This document shows positions 55,170-64,000 of a stretch of DNA of 64,000 bases, piece after piece. How positions within the stretch are numbered: the stretch's first letter is position 1; the number at the start of each line of letters is the position of its first letter. The DNA is from Nitrosopumilus sp. Lineage in GTDB: Archaea > Thermoproteota > Nitrososphaeria > Nitrososphaerales > Nitrosopumilaceae. The stretch lies in contig NZ_JAILWC010000002.1 in the NCBI RefSeq assembly GCF_025699125.1, forward strand, positions 291,355-355,354. The letters run 5' to 3'. The translations under genes were made by a program, and so were the position numbers. The notes below the pieces were generated by a model. It had not been told where the DNA came from, did no database searches, and worked only from the letters and a program-made list of their open reading frames with translations.

Positions 55170-55201
55170 AAATTTATTTCATGGTTTAAGTGTATTGTAT
55201 A

Positions 55202-56659
55202 ATGAACTATGAAGAAGTAATGAAATTAGCACTTGAGCGTGGATTTTACTTTCCTAGCTGTGAAGTATATGCTGATGCTCAGGCTGGATTTTGGGAATAT
55301 GGGCCATCAGGTGTAGGATTAAAAAATAAATTTCTAGAATTGTGGAGACGCGAACTAATCAGGCGAGACGGGATGCTTGAGATTGATGGCTCTCAGATAA
55401 TGTCAAAATCAGTATTTGAGGCATCCGGACATCTTGGAAACTTTGCGGATCCAATAATAAAATGTACAAAGTGTAATTCTACATTTAGAGCAGATAGGAC
55501 AATAGCAGACATTTCACAGATTGAAATTCCTGAAAGTGCAGATTTGGAAGAATTTGATAATGCAATTATTCAAAATAGTATAAAGTGTCCAAAGTGCAAA
55601 GGTGATTTTGAAAAGACCAAAAAATTCAACATGATGTTCAAAGTAGGCATTGGTCCTCAAGAAGAAGAGGCATATCTTAGACCAGAAACGTGCCAGTCAA
55701 TCTTTGTGGATTTTCCCAGACTATTCAAAACAATGCGAGGGAAGCTTCCTCTAGGAATTGCTCAAGTTGGAAAAAGTTTCAGAAATGAGATAGCGCCAAG
55801 GCAGAGCTTGCTTAGATTGAGGGAATTTTATCAGGCAGAAATTGAAGTGTTTTGCAATCCATCAAAGTTGGAAGAAGTGGAAAACTTTGCAGAAATTGAA
55901 AATACAGTAATTCGAGTTCAGACAGACGCAGAACCAGTCGCCATGACTTGCAAAGAAGCAGTAGAATCTGGAATTATTCCAAACAAGTTTGTTGCATATT
56001 ATTTGGGATTATTGACTGAGTTTTATGAAAAGACAGGAATTGACATTGCAAAAAGCAGATTCAGAAAACTTGGAGATAAAGAAAAGGCATTCTATGCCAA
56101 AGTTGCATTTGATTTTGAAGTAGAGACAACCATTGGGTGGCTCGAACTCGTTGCATGCAACTATAGATCTGACTATGATTTGTCCAGTCATGCTGCAAAG
56201 AGCAAGGAGAAATTCGAGGTTATGGATAATGATGACAAAGTATTACCCCATGTCTTTGAGATTTCAATGGGAATTGATCGTAGTCTTTACACAATTTTAG
56301 AGCACAGTCTCAAGGAAGATAAAGAACATGAGAGAGTGGTATTATCTATAAAACCATATCTAGCTCCAATTCACGTAGGAATTCTATCACTGGTCAAAAA
56401 GGATGGACTAAAAGAGAAAACCGATGAGATTTACCTTCAAATCAAGCGTAAATGTGATGCATTTTTGGATCATTCAGGTGCTATTGGTAGAAGATACAGA
56501 AGACTGGATGAGATTGGCGCACCATTTGCAGTAACAGTTGATCATCAGACTTTAGAGGATGAGACAGTTACTATAAGAAAACGAGATTCCATGGAGCAAA
56601 GCAGAATAAATATTTCAGAATTAGAATCAATTGTTGTAGAATCTATTGCATTTCCATAG
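55202..56659 (+). CDS. glyS: Glycyl-tRNA synthetase (archaeal/eukaryotic alpha2 type)
   Basis: About 485 residues from the ATG at 55202; a GTG four codons before is also open. Class II signature regions are ASGHLGNFADPI (motif 1 side), AQVGKSFRNEIAPRQSLLRLREFYQ (split across motif 2) and FEISMGIDRSLY (motif 3). A zinc-ribbon insert with CTKC and CPKC is present. A C-terminal anticodon-binding domain follows. It charges tRNA-Gly, one of which lies at 47.6 kb. It follows endonuclease IV by 32 bp. Confidence 0.95.
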   Translation: MNYEEVMKLALERGFYFPSCEVYADAQAGFWEYGPSGVGLKNKFLELWRRELIRRDGMLEIDGSQIMSKSVFEASGHLGNFADPIIKCTKCNSTFRADRTIADISQIEIPESADLEEFDNAIIQNSIKCPKCKGDFEKTKKFNMMFKVGIGPQEEEAYLRPETCQSIFVDFPRLFKTMRGKLPLGIAQVGKSFRNEIAPRQSLLRLREFYQAEIEVFCNPSKLEEVENFAEIENTVIRVQTDAEPVAMTCKEAVESGIIPNKFVAYYLGLLTEFYEKTGIDIAKSRFRKLGDKEKAFYAKVAFDFEVETTIGWLELVACNYRSDYDLSSHAAKSKEKFEVMDNDDKVLPHVFEISMGIDRSLYTILEHSLKEDKEHERVVLSIKPYLAPIHVGILSLVKKDGLKEKTDEIYLQIKRKCDAFLDHSGAIGRRYRRLDEIGAPFAVTVDHQTLEDETVTIRKRDSMEQSRINISELESIVVESIAFP

Positions 56660-56679
56660 ATTTTAAAAATTTAGAATAA

Positions 56680-59600
56680 TTACTTTCGTCCTTTTGCTTT
56701 GTTGTCATCTTTGTCATCTTTTTTGTCGTCTTTTCTGTCATCTTTGTCATCTTTTTTGTCGTCTTTTCTGTCATCTTTTCTGTCATCTTTTCTGTCATCT
56801 TTGTCATCTTTTTTGTCGTCTTTTCCATCGTGTCCACTCCTATATGGTACAACTTGAACATCGTCTAGAAAAGTTCCAAAACTATCAGATATTCCAATAT
56901 CTACAAACTCAATTATGGTAGGACCTGTTGCAATGAAACTGTGTGTACTAGTTCTCCAATCAGAAGACATATGTGAAATTTTATTTATTTTTTCACCGTT
57001 GATATTTACCAATAATCCATTTGTTTGAGAATTGGTGTTTGGTCTTTCTTTAGATGCATAACTTAACATGTATTTGTATCCAGAAACAGTATCAATTGTT
57101 TGGGATATTTTTACTGAGCAATGTGCATCAAGTTCTGCATGTTGCAATCCCTCATCAGGACCACCAAGAATCTGACGTTCGATTTCTAATTCCGCAACAC
57201 AATCATTAGATATAGAATTTACAGTCCAATGTAGATCAGGTGTTCCAGTTGGAAAGGTATTCCAACCATTATTGTTAGTAATTACAGGGGTTTCAAAGCT
57301 TCCGTTAAACACTAAATTACTATCAGGAATGGTGTTTAGATCACCTTTTTCACAATTAATAATTATGTTATCACCATTGTTACCTTTACAATAATCATAA
57401 TCATCTCCGCCATCAATCAAATCATCACCGTTATTACCAGTGATACGATCATCACCGTTATCTCCAAATAATTGATCATCGTCTTGGTTTCCTACAATTT
57501 TGTCGTTTCCGTCTCCACCATGAATTTCATCCATTCCATTGTTTCCAGTGATATTGTCATCACCGTTATCTCCAAATAATTTGTCATCACCAGCATGTCC
57601 TCTAATCTTGTCATTGCCATCTCCGCCATGAATTTCGTCATTTCCGTCATGTCCGTTAATGTTGTCGTTTCCGTCTCCGCCATAGATGCAATCATTACCT
57701 TTCTTTCCATTAATTTTGTCATTTCCACCCAAGCCTAGAATTAAATCATCATCATTACTACCGTTAAGATTGTCTTTCGAGTCTGTTCCAACAATTACAT
57801 TATCAAATTCACTGATGTCTTTTCCACAGAATTTCTGTGTCAAGTTAACAGTTGAAATGTCACTCTGAATTAGTTCATTATCAGAATTTACATATGATAT
57901 AGAATATTCAAATGAGTCAGAACCAAAGAGAGGATCTGTTGGAGAGTAAGTAAAACTTCCATCTGAATTTAATGCGGCATTACCTTTGGTTGATTGAGTT
58001 TCCAAGTTGACATCTACAGGAAGAAGTGCAGATACTGGGTATACTACAGGTACTGTTTCTGTATAGAATGGAATTATGTCATTTTCTAATATTCCAATTG
58101 CAGGTATAGAAAGTACAGAATCACCATCTGAAACATAAGAATCACCAAAAGTAATCAGAACTATTTCATCAATGGTGTCATCACAGTTGTTATCGACATT
58201 ATCACCAATGATTTCAGCAGCATCTGGATTAATTTCTGCAGGATCTATTCCAAAATATGGTGATTCAGGATTAGTTTGAACCCTATCATGACAATCAAAT
58301 CCTATTCCTGGTCCAGTAACCCAACCATCGCCATCTTCATCTACACCGTCATCTATGGTTCCATCACAATTATCATCAATTCCGTTTCCGCCTATTTCGG
58401 TTGCACCTGGATTGATTGCAGCGTTGTTGTCATCACAGTCAGTGAATCCTGGTAAGACGTTTAGTGTTTCCTCTACATAACCATCAGAGTCACCATCGGT
58501 GAATCCATTATCAATACTTCCATCACAGTTGTTATCTATTGCATCACCAAATACTTCGGTTGCACCTGGATTGATTGCAGCGTTGTTGTCATCACAGTCA
58601 GTGAATCCTGGTAAGACGTTTAGTGTTTCCTCTACATAACCATCAGAGTCACCATCGGTGAATCCATTATCAATACTTCCATCACAGTTGTTATCTATTG
58701 CATCACCAAATACTTCGGTTGCACCTGGATTGATTGCAGCGTTGTTGTCATCACAGTCTATTGTTTGAGGACCAGCAGTTGTTGTAGCATAACCGTCCAT
58801 ATCAGAATCGGTGAATCCCTCATCAACTACTCCATCACAGTTGTTATCTATGTCGTCAAATACTTCGGTTGCACCTGGATTGATTGCAGCGTTGTTGTCA
58901 TCACAGTCTATTGTTTGAGGACCAGCAGTTGTTGTAGCATAACCGTCCATATCAGAATCGGTGAATCCCTCATCAACTACTCCATCACAGTTGTTATCTA
59001 TGTCGTCAAATACTTCGGTTGCACCTGGATTGATTGCAGCGTTGTTGTCATCACAGTCAGTGAATCCTGGTAAGACGTTTAGTGTTTCCTCTACATAACC
59101 ATCAGAGTCACCATCGGTGAATCCATTATCAATACTTCCATCACAGTTGTTATCTATTGCATCACCAAATACTTCGGTTGCACCTGGATTGATTGCAGCG
59201 TTGTTGTCATCACAGTCATTGCCATTTGGTGCAGCCAGATATCCATCTCCGTCAACATCATTGAAAATATTTATTGTGATAGTAGTAAATTTTGTGTTAC
59301 CACCAGAATCTGTAACAGTTGCTCTGATAGTATTAAGACCAAGAGTGGTTATTTGGTTGGAGACTGAGCCGCCATTTTGATTGGTTAGTTGTGGTAAAGG
59401 TGTTTTAGTCCAGATAATTGATGATGTCACAGGAACTTCATTGCCATATGCATTAACATCGATAGCAGTTCCAGTAAAAGTTACAGGAACTACATTGCCA
59501 TGGTTACTGTTAGTTGCTGGAGAAGATATGGTGATTGATTTGATTGGACACTTGTCCACTGGAGGAGTTCCAGAAACTGTATTTCCTATAATCTTTCCAC

Positions 59601-60501
59601 AAAGCTCTGGAGTAGGTGTAATTTGCCCATTTTGTAGAATTCCATCATTTTGTAGAGTACCAAAAATTTCAATCCTACCAGGATTTTTTAGTTTAATTTC
59701 TGCTTCGTTTAAAAATTCACTATTTGATAAAATTCTTAATGTTCCTTCAACGTTAACTTTTGTAGTTACAAAAGGATTACCAGAGTATAGATAAAATTGC
59801 CCACCAAATGAATCAGATGCATAGTTTTCAACTAATCCTTTGTTTGTAAATATGCCTTGTGACTGGATAAAATTTCCAGACTCTGTATTATGCAAAAAGC
59901 CCGATATGGTAAACTCCCGATCATCATCTGTATTTATTGTTCCAAAATTTGTCAATTTACCGTTTAATCCAATATTATATCCCCCAAAATTATTTAGTTC
60001 ACCGTAATTGTTTAATTCGCCAGATATGCCTATGGGTGTATCCTGATTCATAATAACGCCATCAGCTAAATTCTCAATAATTCCAGTTGTAGATACCTCA
60101 AAACTAGAATCTGAAATATTGATGGTTCCTGAATTAATCAAATCACCAGAGATGTTAAACTCAACTACATTAAATTCCATCTCTGCTGAATTATTCAAAG
60201 TCCCATCTACTGAAAGACCGGCTTCATCCACGACCATTGATCCGTTGTTTTCAAGGGAAATAGAATTTGGTATAACAAGTGTAACTTCAGTGATCTCCAA
60301 CTCATCATCACTAGTAAGAACAAAATCATTATCAAGCTCACATACTCCATCATCATCATTCCATGATCCAGGAAATCCACCAGATGCACCACAATCCTCA
60401 TCATCTTCAATGCTATAATTAATAGCGAATGAATCATGAATTCCGACTATACTAAAACCAACTACAGTTAACAATAGTAATGAAAGCATCAACTGTGTCA
60501 T
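56680..60501 (-). CDS. Large exported protein with MopE-like repeats, RTX repeats and Lys/Asp tail
   Basis: About 1273 residues from the ATG at 60501, which starts a clear signal peptide (MTQLMLSLLLLTVVGFSI, cleavage after SFA). A TTG 16 codons upstream is in frame but would bury the signal. Order: Asn/Gly-rich beta-helix-like repeats (to about 270), Ig/PKD-like part, MopE-type metal-binding repeats DCDDNNAAINPGATEVF (about 427-703), a cadherin-like domain (790-890), RTX-like GGDGNDKI repeats (915-1040), a carbohydrate-binding-like domain (LVFNGSFETPV, 1060-1220) and a KDDRKDD tail. There is no sortase motif or membrane anchor. It is probably a secreted or S-layer-attached surface protein. 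The substrate is unknown. Confidence 0.8.
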   Translation of the reverse strand: MTQLMLSLLLLTVVGFSIVGIHDSFAINYSIEDDEDCGASGGFPGSWNDDDGVCELDNDFVLTSDDELEITEVTLVIPNSISLENNGSMVVDEAGLSVDGTLNNSAEMEFNVVEFNISGDLINSGTINISDSSFEVSTTGIIENLADGVIMNQDTPIGISGELNNYGELNNFGGYNIGLNGKLTNFGTINTDDDREFTISGFLHNTESGNFIQSQGIFTNKGLVENYASDSFGGQFYLYSGNPFVTTKVNVEGTLRILSNSEFLNEAEIKLKNPGRIEIFGTLQNDGILQNGQITPTPELCGKIIGNTVSGTPPVDKCPIKSITISSPATNSNHGNVVPVTFTGTAIDVNAYGNEVPVTSSIIWTKTPLPQLTNQNGGSVSNQITTLGLNTIRATVTDSGGNTKFTTITINIFNDVDGDGYLAAPNGNDCDDNNAAINPGATEVFGDAIDNNCDGSIDNGFTDGDSDGYVEETLNVLPGFTDCDDNNAAINPGATEVFDDIDNNCDGVVDEGFTDSDMDGYATTTAGPQTIDCDDNNAAINPGATEVFDDIDNNCDGVVDEGFTDSDMDGYATTTAGPQTIDCDDNNAAINPGATEVFGDAIDNNCDGSIDNGFTDGDSDGYVEETLNVLPGFTDCDDNNAAINPGATEVFGDAIDNNCDGSIDNGFTDGDSDGYVEETLNVLPGFTDCDDNNAAINPGATEIGGNGIDDNCDGTIDDGVDEDGDGWVTGPGIGFDCHDRVQTNPESPYFGIDPAEINPDAAEIIGDNVDNNCDDTIDEIVLITFGDSYVSDGDSVLSIPAIGILENDIIPFYTETVPVVYPVSALLPVDVNLETQSTKGNAALNSDGSFTYSPTDPLFGSDSFEYSISYVNSDNELIQSDISTVNLTQKFCGKDISEFDNVIVGTDSKDNLNGSNDDDLILGLGGNDKINGKKGNDCIYGGDGNDNINGHDGNDEIHGGDGNDKIRGHAGDDKLFGDNGDDNITGNNGMDEIHGGDGNDKIVGNQDDDQLFGDNGDDRITGNNGDDLIDGGDDYDYCKGNNGDNIIINCEKGDLNTIPDSNLVFNGSFETPVITNNNGWNTFPTGTPDLHWTVNSISNDCVAELEIERQILGGPDEGLQHAELDAHCSVKISQTIDTVSGYKYMLSYASKERPNTNSQTNGLLVNINGEKINKISHMSSDWRTSTHSFIATGPTIIEFVDIGISDSFGTFLDDVQVVPYRSGHDGKDDKKDDKDDRKDDRKDDRKDDKKDDKDDRKDDKKDDKDDNKAKGRK
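56690..56830 (-). repeat. Lys-Asp-Asp tail repeat
   Basis: A tract of short repeats (plus strand TTGTCATC and TTTTCTGTC) encodes KDD, RDD-like and KDDK units at the C-terminus. The repeated three- and four-residue KDDR/KDDK pattern gives a very high charge of both signs. This DNA could change length by slippage. Confidence 0.8.
57390..57760 (-). repeat. RTX-like calcium-binding nonapeptide repeats
   Basis: On the minus strand this encodes about a dozen GG-x-G-x-D-type nonapeptides (GGDGNDKI, GHAGDDKLFG, GDNGDDNITG). Such arrays fold as a beta roll with Ca2+ bound between turns. They lie between the cadherin-like domain and the carbohydrate-binding-like domain. Confidence 0.85.
58399..59220 (-). 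repeat. MopE-like coding repeats, 159- and 150-nt units
   Basis: Five back-to-back repeat units are marked by the shared TTCGGTTGCACCTGGATTGA core, with start-to-start distances of 159, 159, 150, 150 and 159 nt. The three 159-nt units (type A) and the two 150-nt units (type B) appear identical within their type by eye. In protein order they run A, B, B, A, A. Each encodes a DCDDNN metal-binding loop and an IDNNCDG segment. The identity implies recent duplication or gene conversion. Confidence 0.85.
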
Positions 60502-60631
60502 GAAGTGCTCATGATATTTTGTAATAAAAGAGTTATCGAAAAATCCCAAAGATGGGTATTGCCAAAATGGAAGATTTTGGAGTTACAGGTACCAAGTTGG
60601 AGTGTTTGACAATAATTTTAAGAACATAAAA

Positions 60632-63600
60632 TCACGGATTTGATCCATTATGTGATTTCACAGTAATTATTTCAGAGTGATATCTGTATTTTACCTTCAC
60701 TAAAGTATCATCAGTTGCATGTGCTTGTGGAATAAATCCATCTTCAGTCTCAAGTGATACGTTCCACTGGCCTACAATTGGATCAATTGAAGTAATTGAG
60801 AATCTCTCTAGCGTGTTATCTGCACCACTGTATCTGACTCTAAGTATTTGATCGCCATATGGAATACTCTCTAAGCCACCACGATTTCCTCGAGTGTTGT
60901 CATTGATGAGACACTCTTCTGTTCCACCAATTATGCATTGTCCTTGTGGATCAGTTATTCTGAATCTCAAATCAGAAGCAGAATTGGATGCATAGATTAA
61001 CGCAGGATCAGCTAACACTTGACCATCTTTTTCTATTACTTGTAATGATTCCATTTCATATGCTGAGATTGCAATGGTCTTTGGATGTATGGAAACTTGT
61101 GCAGGTACTGTAACAGTAGAATGATCATACAAGTCAACTCTTCCCTGCAAGTCTAAAGTCGAATAACCATCAGAGATTGGAGCATTCCAGTTAAAGATTA
61201 CTTGGGTTTGTCCTATTCCAAATATTTGTGATTTCTTTGAAACTACTTTTCCATCAACTACTAATGACACAATTCCATATGATGGTGTGTCATCGTTAAA
61301 GATGTATAGTTCTGGTTTGATCAGAGATCCTGATGGAATAATATTTGGAACATCCATCTCAACTGAAATATCAGATACTATGGTTGGTTTAACACCAATG
61401 TTATAGTGCTTTGATTCAGATCTATTATCGTTCTCATCAATGATGTGTAACCAATATTGCATTCCAGGTTCACTCATTACGAATGATGGAATATCAGCAC
61501 TAACTAGATATGTGGAATTTGAAATTAGTAATACTTCCACATTCATATTAATTCCAATGTACTGATCTTCTGTTTGTCCCATGGTAATTGATCTAAGCTC
61601 AACTCTTTGCAGAGGAACAGCACTGTCAATAATTGCAGAAACTTTCATGTCCTGATTGTCAATGTAGAGGAATTCTGATTCCAGATCAGCACTGTATCTT
61701 GTGCCATTGGCAATTTGGATTGTAGCATCAAAGATTCTTGGAATTCCTTCTGCAATTTCTGGCAACTCATCTGGAATCTCAACAATCACTGTAGTTCCCT
61801 CACATGAAAGTAGTCTGACTGATGCCTGTACAACATTCTTTGTTGTACCTTTCTCTTCTGTGACTACTATCATCAAGAATGTCTCATCTGAAGAGATTGG
61901 AACCTCATAGAGGTATCTGTCAACATTGGTTAGTTTGTTCAAGTCCGCATATGGCTGAACTTCGGCTAATGTTGCATATACAATTCCTGACTTTGAAGTG
62001 GCAAGTTTTACTGCTGGTGGAGTATCTGCATCACTTGAGACTAGTATTCTTGCCATATTTTCATTACATTTGTCATAGGATACCTCATTGATTGCAAGTG
62101 GTGTTGATAGAATTCCTCCAAATCCTACAGATGCACCAGATACTGAAGCTCCTGCACTAGTTCTTCCTCCGCCTCCTCCAAGGCCTGATGTACCTGCAGA
62201 ACTTTCTCCTGCAGCAGATGATGTAGATCTCTTGGAAGATATGGATTTCTTGGAATAGTGATCAGACTCTACCACTACATCACAGAATCCACTCTTTTCA
62301 GATGGTGTATTTGACAAGATTCTATCCATGCCAGATGTCCATGTTGTTCCAACTAGAGTATGTGCTTCTACATCTGCACATCCATTAGCAAGTGTAATGA
62401 TATCAGAAGATGTTGGTTTTGGAACAAGTAATGTCATTTGTGGTTTGGATGCAAAGTTATTCTCATCATTATAGTTGAATCCAACAGAATCTTCTTCATG
62501 ACGATACTTTACATCAATTTCTAATTCCAATTCATTTGTAATTCCACTACTAGCCAGAGTTGGTGAGTTGATATGTTCATCATCAGTTTCAATCACTATC
62601 CAGTCTTTGTCAAATACCCCGACTGATGATGAAGAATTCTTTGATGTAATGTCAAGTTTTAATAGACCACCAAAGCTTGGAATGAGTGAAGGTTGTATTG
62701 GGAGTATCATCTGTTGACCCGGAGTAATTTTTTTGATTTGAGCAGATATGACTTGATGAGTGGTTGTTTCTGCAGAAACGAAGACAGGAATGACTGCAGT
62801 AGATGATTTGTTTATTGGAAGTATATATGGTTGCATCTTGAATGAGTTTATTACATCAGAACCTTTGATGCCTTTACTCCAATCTTTTACATATTTGATG
62901 TTAGATTGTGATGATGTTGCAGTAGTTTTTCCTGATGGATTATTTACGCCAACTGTATTAATTTCTGGAAGTTGATCAGTTTTAGATATTGTAGTTTGAG
63001 TCTGACTATTAACAATAACTGCATTGAATCCTTGTAAAATATTTAGTCCAGTTGAGTTTAGCAAGGGTGCAGATGAACCTATCTTTGGATCAGCTATTGA
63101 TAGATCAGTGTTTTCATCGATTAAAGTAAAGATTGTCAAAGGATTTACGTTAACACAGCAGACAGGTGCAGACGTCTGATCAATTGTAACTACATAACCT
63201 GTTGGAATGGTTGTCATAGTGACAGTATAATCGTCAAATGGTACAGACGTAATTCTTATCTCGCCACTTGTTGCATTTACATCATTGATGTCATTGTCAG
63301 TGATATTTAGACTTCCAGTTCCTGTTAATGGATTTGGTGAAATGGTAAATGAAGCACCGCCTTTCAATTGATTATCATCTACAACTCTAATATTCAATGA
63401 ACCTGCAAATGTAAAGTTATCAGAGAAAGAGAGTGCTTCCTCAAGAATTCTTGTGAATTGTGATTGTAATGATATTACATCAGTAATTGTTAGAGATTCT
63501 AATAGGACAACAGTTTGGGATCTACTTGTAAATACCACATCAGATGGAGTCAAGGTTTCATCTAGTGTTGCAGTGAATTCATTTGCAGTGTTGACTGTGT

Positions 63601-64000
63601 CAGATGGTGTGAGTGTCTCAGATAAGGTGACTGATGCTACTGCATTTGTGGTGATGACATCAGATGGGGTCAAGGTTTCAGATAGAGTAACAGATCTTGA
63701 TGTGTTGACGGTGTCAGATGGAGTCAAGGTTTCATCTAGTGTTGCAGTGAATTCATTTGCAGTGTTGACTGTGTCAGATGGTGTGAGTGTCTCAGATAAG
63801 GTGACTGATGCTACTGCATTTGTGGTGATGACATCAGATGGGGTGAGTGTTTCTGTGAGTGTTGCTGACTGAGCTGCATTTGTGGTGATGACATCAGATG
63901 GGGTCAAGGTTTCAGATAGAGTAACAGATCTTGATGTGTTGACGGTGTCAGATGGAGTCAAGGTTTCATCTAGTGTTGCAGTGAATTCATTTGCAGTGTT
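60632..64000 (-). CDS. Large repeat surface protein, TLTPSD type (5' end beyond window)
   Basis: At least 1122 residues; the frame is open to the right edge, so the true start and any signal peptide lie outside. The visible N-terminal part has about ten 18-20-residue repeats ending in TLTPSD. An SdrD-like or SpaA-like beta domain follows (RVVDDNQLKGGASFTISP), then Ig-like and unknown domains, a Ser/Gly linker (SGLGGGGGRTSAGAS) and several beta-rich domains to the C-terminus. No C-terminal membrane anchor is seen. It is probably exported and tied to the cell surface. The neighbour protein has similar features and the same strand. Function unknown. Confidence 0.75.
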   Translation of the reverse strand, partial: NTANEFTATLDETLTPSDTVNTSRSVTLSETLTPSDVITTNAAQSATLTETLTPSDVITTNAVASVTLSETLTPSDTVNTANEFTATLDETLTPSDTVNTSRSVTLSETLTPSDVITTNAVASVTLSETLTPSDTVNTANEFTATLDETLTPSDVVFTSRSQTVVLLESLTITDVISLQSQFTRILEEALSFSDNFTFAGSLNIRVVDDNQLKGGASFTISPNPLTGTGSLNITDNDINDVNATSGEIRITSVPFDDYTVTMTTIPTGYVVTIDQTSAPVCCVNVNPLTIFTLIDENTDLSIADPKIGSSAPLLNSTGLNILQGFNAVIVNSQTQTTISKTDQLPEINTVGVNNPSGKTTATSSQSNIKYVKDWSKGIKGSDVINSFKMQPYILPINKSSTAVIPVFVSAETTTHQVISAQIKKITPGQQMILPIQPSLIPSFGGLLKLDITSKNSSSSVGVFDKDWIVIETDDEHINSPTLASSGITNELELEIDVKYRHEEDSVGFNYNDENNFASKPQMTLLVPKPTSSDIITLANGCADVEAHTLVGTTWTSGMDRILSNTPSEKSGFCDVVVESDHYSKKSISSKRSTSSAAGESSAGTSGLGGGGGRTSAGASVSGASVGFGGILSTPLAINEVSYDKCNENMARILVSSDADTPPAVKLATSKSGIVYATLAEVQPYADLNKLTNVDRYLYEVPISSDETFLMIVVTEEKGTTKNVVQASVRLLSCEGTTVIVEIPDELPEIAEGIPRIFDATIQIANGTRYSADLESEFLYIDNQDMKVSAIIDSAVPLQRVELRSITMGQTEDQYIGINMNVEVLLISNSTYLVSADIPSFVMSEPGMQYWLHIIDENDNRSESKHYNIGVKPTIVSDISVEMDVPNIIPSGSLIKPELYIFNDDTPSYGIVSLVVDGKVVSKKSQIFGIGQTQVIFNWNAPISDGYSTLDLQGRVDLYDHSTVTVPAQVSIHPKTIAISAYEMESLQVIEKDGQVLADPALIYASNSASDLRFRITDPQGQCIIGGTEECLINDNTRGNRGGLESIPYGDQILRVRYSGADNTLERFSITSIDPIVGQWNVSLETEDGFIPQAHATDDTLVKVKYRYHSEIITVKSHNGSNP
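63440..64000 (-). repeat. TLTPSD repeat array with 234-nt higher-order unit
   Basis: Units of 54 or 60 nt encode 18- or 20-residue peptides of the type NTANEFTATLDETLTPSDTV (20 residues) and NTSRSVTLSETLTPSD. The motif GGGTCAAGGTTTCAGATAG recurs at 63667 and 63901, 234 nt apart, which equals one 54-nt and three 60-nt units. The array continues beyond the window, so its total length is not known. Confidence 0.85.

Noticed and set aside
57390..57760. RTX repeats as a sign of a secreted toxin
   Set aside because: No toxin domain, acyltransferase or type I export genes nearby. The repeats occur in many surface proteins.
58765..59073. Plus-strand open frame inside the repeats
   Set aside because: It is the antisense shadow of the repeat-encoding gene, with a repeating low-complexity peptide.
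58399..59220. Regular repeats that could suggest a CRISPR array
   Set aside because: Units are 150-159 nt, identical throughout, in frame and part of a long protein. No short palindromic repeats with unique spacers and no cas genes.
60502..60549. Longer N-terminus of the mosaic surface protein from a TTG
   Set aside because: It would place 16 polar residues before the signal peptide; the ATG at 60501 fits better.
63453..63872. Plus-strand open frame with repeated DGVSVSDKVT-type peptide
   Set aside because: Antisense shadow of the TLTPSD repeats on the minus strand.
1..64000. Mobile elements, prophage or integration sites
   Set aside because: No transposase, integrase or phage gene seen, and the tRNA genes are not flanked by attachment-like direct repeats that I could see.

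Overview
The window looks like chromosome from an ammonia-oxidising archaeon of the Nitrososphaerota (Nitrosopumilus-like). The DNA is AT-rich and gene-dense. Informational genes are archaeal: uL2, eS6, aIF2-alpha and aIF2-gamma, Nop10, primase PriS/PriL, Cdc48, Pelota, GatDE, SRP RNA and an AglB oligosaccharyltransferase. They sit beside bacterial-type genes (GrpE-DnaK-DnaJ, MetK) and a cobalamin cluster, a mix known from this lineage. Many genes appear to start at TTG or ATG about 20-30 nt downstream of a TATA box with no leader, so leaderless mRNAs seem common. The lineage call is from gene content only.

Left part (1-9 kb): the end of one glycosyltransferase, a methyltransferase and a second glycosyltransferase (surface glycan genes); a cation/proton antiporter; a radical SAM protein that fits the tetraether lipid synthase (Tes) family; TrmB- and DtxR-type regulators; small zinc-ribbon proteins; and Pelota. 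A 130-bp decayed copy of the 3' end of the tes-like gene lies on the far side of the antiporter.

Middle (9-34 kb): CutA, a site-2 protease, a tRNA thiolation enzyme, SRP RNA (7S), acylphosphatase, uL2, Cdc48, the GatDE amidotransferase with tRNA-Leu(CAG), the Hsp70 operon, two dehydrogenase-like proteins around a DUF354 protein and tRNA-Gln(TTG), an ABC exporter, an RPA-like ssDNA-binding protein, an Lhr-family helicase overlapped by a possible 39-residue membrane protein, and a RadB/KaiC-like ATPase. GatDE and tRNA-Gln together account for Gln-tRNA(Gln) formation by transamidation.

Right-middle (33-57 kb): an Sm-like protein, MetK, then cbiD-cbiG-cbiX-cbiC with convergent cbiA and an adenosyltransferase (corrin ring and adenosylation steps of B12 synthesis). 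Next come aIF2-alpha/Nop10, AglB, a PEBP protein, the eS6 - aIF2-gamma - PIN nuclease translation cluster, two more zinc ribbons, tRNA-Gly(CCC), a cysteine-peptidase-like TPR protein, a glutamine amidotransferase joined to a UPF0182 membrane protein, both primase subunits, endonuclease IV and glycyl-tRNA synthetase.

Right end (56.7-64 kb): two very large, probably exported, repeat-rich proteins on the minus strand. One combines a signal peptide, MopE-like metal-binding repeats that are identical at the DNA level, RTX-like calcium-binding repeats and a Lys/Asp tail. The other carries 18-20-residue repeats ending in TLTPSD arranged in a 234-nt higher-order unit and runs off the window edge. This is the least described part of the window. 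I saw no CRISPR array, transposase, prophage or rRNA.
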